A DNA stretch of 64,000 nucleotides from Prunella strophiata (Eukaryota > Chordata > Aves > Passeriformes > Prunellidae): assembly GCA_036583965.1 (NCBI GenBank), contig JAZBQD010000007.1, forward strand, positions 186,001-250,000, written 5' to 3'. Under the pieces are notes generated by a model. The model ran no database searches and had not been told where the DNA came from. It saw nothing but the letters and a program-made list of their open reading frames with translations. The position numbers and the translations under genes were made by a program. How positions within the stretch are numbered: position 1 is the first letter of the stretch; each line of letters opens with the position of its first letter. Shown piece by piece: positions 62,405-64,000 of this stretch.

Positions 62405-64000
62405 CTAAATGGACTCGATCTGTTTGCGGACCTTCTCCAGCGCCCGCCGGTCCAGCACGCGCTGCCGCAGCACCACGAGCGCCGCCGCCGCCGCCGCCAC
62501 GCCCAGAGCGGAGCCCACGAAGCGCCAGAAGCGCTGCGCCTCCAGCGCGGCCGAGCGGCAGCTGCGGGGCACAAGAGGGAACGCCCCATCAGCCGGGAAT
62601 CCCGAGGGCACAGCCCGGGGATTGCCCCATCAGCCGGGAATCCCGCGGGCACAGCCCGGGAACGCCCCATCACACAGCGGGAATGTCCGCAGGGCACAGC
62701 CCGGGGGATGCCCCATCAGCCTGGGAAATCCCCCCCCGCGGGCACACGCCCGGGGAATGGCCCCATCAGCCGGGGAATTTCCGAGGGCAACCAGCCCGGG
62801 GGGATGCCCCAATCAGCCGGGGAAGCCCGCGGGCACAGCCCGGGAGAACGCCCCTCAGCGGGGAATTCCGGGGGGCCAAGCCCGGGGAATGCTTCCATCA
62901 GCCGGGAATCCCGCGGGCACACAGCCCGGGGGATGCCCCATCAGCGGGAATCCCGCGGGCACAGCCCGGGGGATGCCCCATCAGCCGGGAATTCCGGGGG
63001 CACAGCCCGGGGAACGCCCCATCAGCCGGGAGTTCCCAGCCCCGATCCCCCCGGGAATTCCCGGCCTCGATTCCCGGGAATTCCCGGCCCCGATCCCCCG
63101 GGAATTCCCGGCCCCGATTCCCCGGCATTCCCGGCCTCACCTCTTGAACTCATCCCGGTGGGACGAGGCGCAGTTGATCTTCTCGATGAAGCCGGTGGGG
63201 CCGCAGGCCGGGATCGTTTTCTGCCAGCGGGGGGACGGAGGGGCCGGTCAGGGCGAGACCCCCGGGACAAACGGGGGACCCCGAGCCCCGCAGCCGCCCC
63301 GGGGAGCCGCACTCACCATCTCGAAACCGGAGCACCGCGTGCACTCCTGGGCAACCACGAACTGCTCCACTCGCCAGCACGGCGTGGCCACCGCGGGGCT
63401 CGCTGCGGGGAGATCGCGTTACCGGGAACCGGCCGGGAGCGCCCCGGGACCGGACAGACCCCTCTGACCCCGGCCGAGACCCCCGGGACCAGACCGAGCC
63501 CCCACAGCCCGGTCCGAGCCCCTCCGGGACCAGAACGAGCCCCCCAGACACCGGTCCGAGCCCCCGGGACCGGACCGAGCCCCCACAGCCCGGTCCGAGC
63601 CCCCCACAGCCCGGTCCGAGTCCTCCGGGACCAGAACGAGCCCCCACACCCCGAACCGAGCCCCCCGGGACCAGAACGAGCCCTCCACACCCGGTCCGAG
63701 CCCTCCACAGCCCGGTCGAGCCCTCCGGGACCAGAACGAGCCCCCCGCAGCCGGCCCGAGCCCCCGAGACCGGACCGAGGCCCCAGACCGTCCCAAACGC
63801 CGGCCGGCCCTTGCTCACGGGCCGCTCCTCGCTCGCCGCCGCCGCTGCCGCGCCGGGCTGTGGGCACAGAGGAGCTGCCGTGAGGGCCGCCGCACCGGGC
63901 CCGTCCCTCCCAGCCCCCTGTCTCCCCCGGTCCCCGCTCACCGCAGCCCGCCCGGCACCGCGCTCAGCACCGCCAGCAGCAGCGTGAGGCCGCCGGGCCC
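62405..64000 (-). CDS. JTB: JTB, jumping translocation breakpoint protein (5' end cut by window)
   Basis: JTB is a small single-pass type I membrane protein with a cysteine-rich outer domain. Exons on the minus strand: last (62405-62561) CRSAALEAQRFWRFVG, the membrane helix, then LDRRALEKVRKQIESI and TAG; 63141-63220 (KTIPACGPTGFIEKINCASS); 63317-63402 (TPCWRVEQFVVAQECTRCSG); 63819-63857 (Ala/Glu-rich, poorly conserved); and the first coding exon, ending at 63941 with a signal-peptide-like LTLLLAVLSAVPGGL. The ATG lies beyond 64000 or is not identifiable. The RKQIESI end is identical in form to the mammalian protein. The phase between the two 5' exons is off by one, probably a homopolymer error. 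Confidence 0.93.
62570..63135. repeat. JTB intron minisatellite, CCCCATCAGCCGGGAATCCC
   Basis: About twelve units near 42 bases (GCGGGCACAGCCCGGGGAATG plus the named core), then short CCCGGGAATTCCCGGCCCCG units to the exon border. They fill the intron before the last JTB exon. Confidence 0.9.
63440..63790. repeat. JTB intron minisatellite, GGGACCAGAACGAGCCCCC
   Basis: Units of about 20 and 40 bases (GAGCCCCCGGGACCGGACC and CACAGCCCGGTCC forms) fill the intron between 63403 and 63818. Confidence 0.9.

Overview
The window is vertebrate nuclear DNA, almost certainly from a bird. It holds multi-exon genes with GT-AG introns, CpG-rich promoters, CR1 LINE fragments of the avian type, and very GC-rich short introns full of minisatellites, as on avian microchromosomes. 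The gene order matches human chromosome 1q21.3: (GATAD2B side) - DENND4B - CRTC2 - SLC39A1 - CREB3L4 - JTB. DENND4B, CRTC2, SLC39A1 and JTB are on the minus strand; CREB3L4 is on the plus strand. No prokaryotic, viral or CRISPR-type system is present.

Layout. 1-12.3 kb: noncoding, with two CpG-rich minus-strand promoter/first-exon candidates (about 3.2-3.5 kb and 11.5-12.2 kb), CR1 pieces, a GGAT microsatellite and a 1.4 kb minisatellite. By synteny this is probably the 5' part of GATAD2B, but no GATAD2B coding exon is visible. 12.35-36.8 kb: DENND4B, read right to left, from a CpG island at about 36.7 kb to a poly(A) signal at 12.35 kb. 37.1-55.9 kb: CRTC2, present twice. 56.3-59.1 kb: SLC39A1. 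59.7-61.9 kb: CREB3L4, sharing a head-to-head promoter region with SLC39A1. 62.0-64.0 kb: JTB, tail-to-tail with CREB3L4 and cut by the window end inside its first coding exon.

Assembly structure dominates. Two runs of exactly 500 N (27333-27832 and 43902-44401) separate three contigs whose ends overlap but were not merged. The right end of contig 1 (about 20.7-27.3 kb) repeats the DENND4B exons of contig 2 (28.3-35.3 kb). The right end of contig 2 (about 34.3-43.9 kb) repeats the left end of contig 3 (44.4-54.0 kb), giving a second DENND4B 5' end and a second CRTC2. One copy at each overlap is full of single-base indels. Contig 1 also has two roughly 1 kb tandem duplications of DENND4B exon pairs. 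These are best read as one DENND4B and one CRTC2 locus, assembled redundantly.

The gene products are known families: a DENN-domain Rab exchange factor, a CREB coactivator, a ZIP zinc transporter, an ER-anchored bZIP factor and a small membrane protein. They are not an operon-like system. The most interesting biology is at the RNA and DNA-structure level: a textbook U12-type AT-AC intron in CRTC2; a minisatellite in DENND4B whose unit carries a copy of an exon's splice-acceptor junction; distinct minisatellites in many introns; and a compact SLC39A1/CREB3L4 promoter with CRE/UPRE-like elements.
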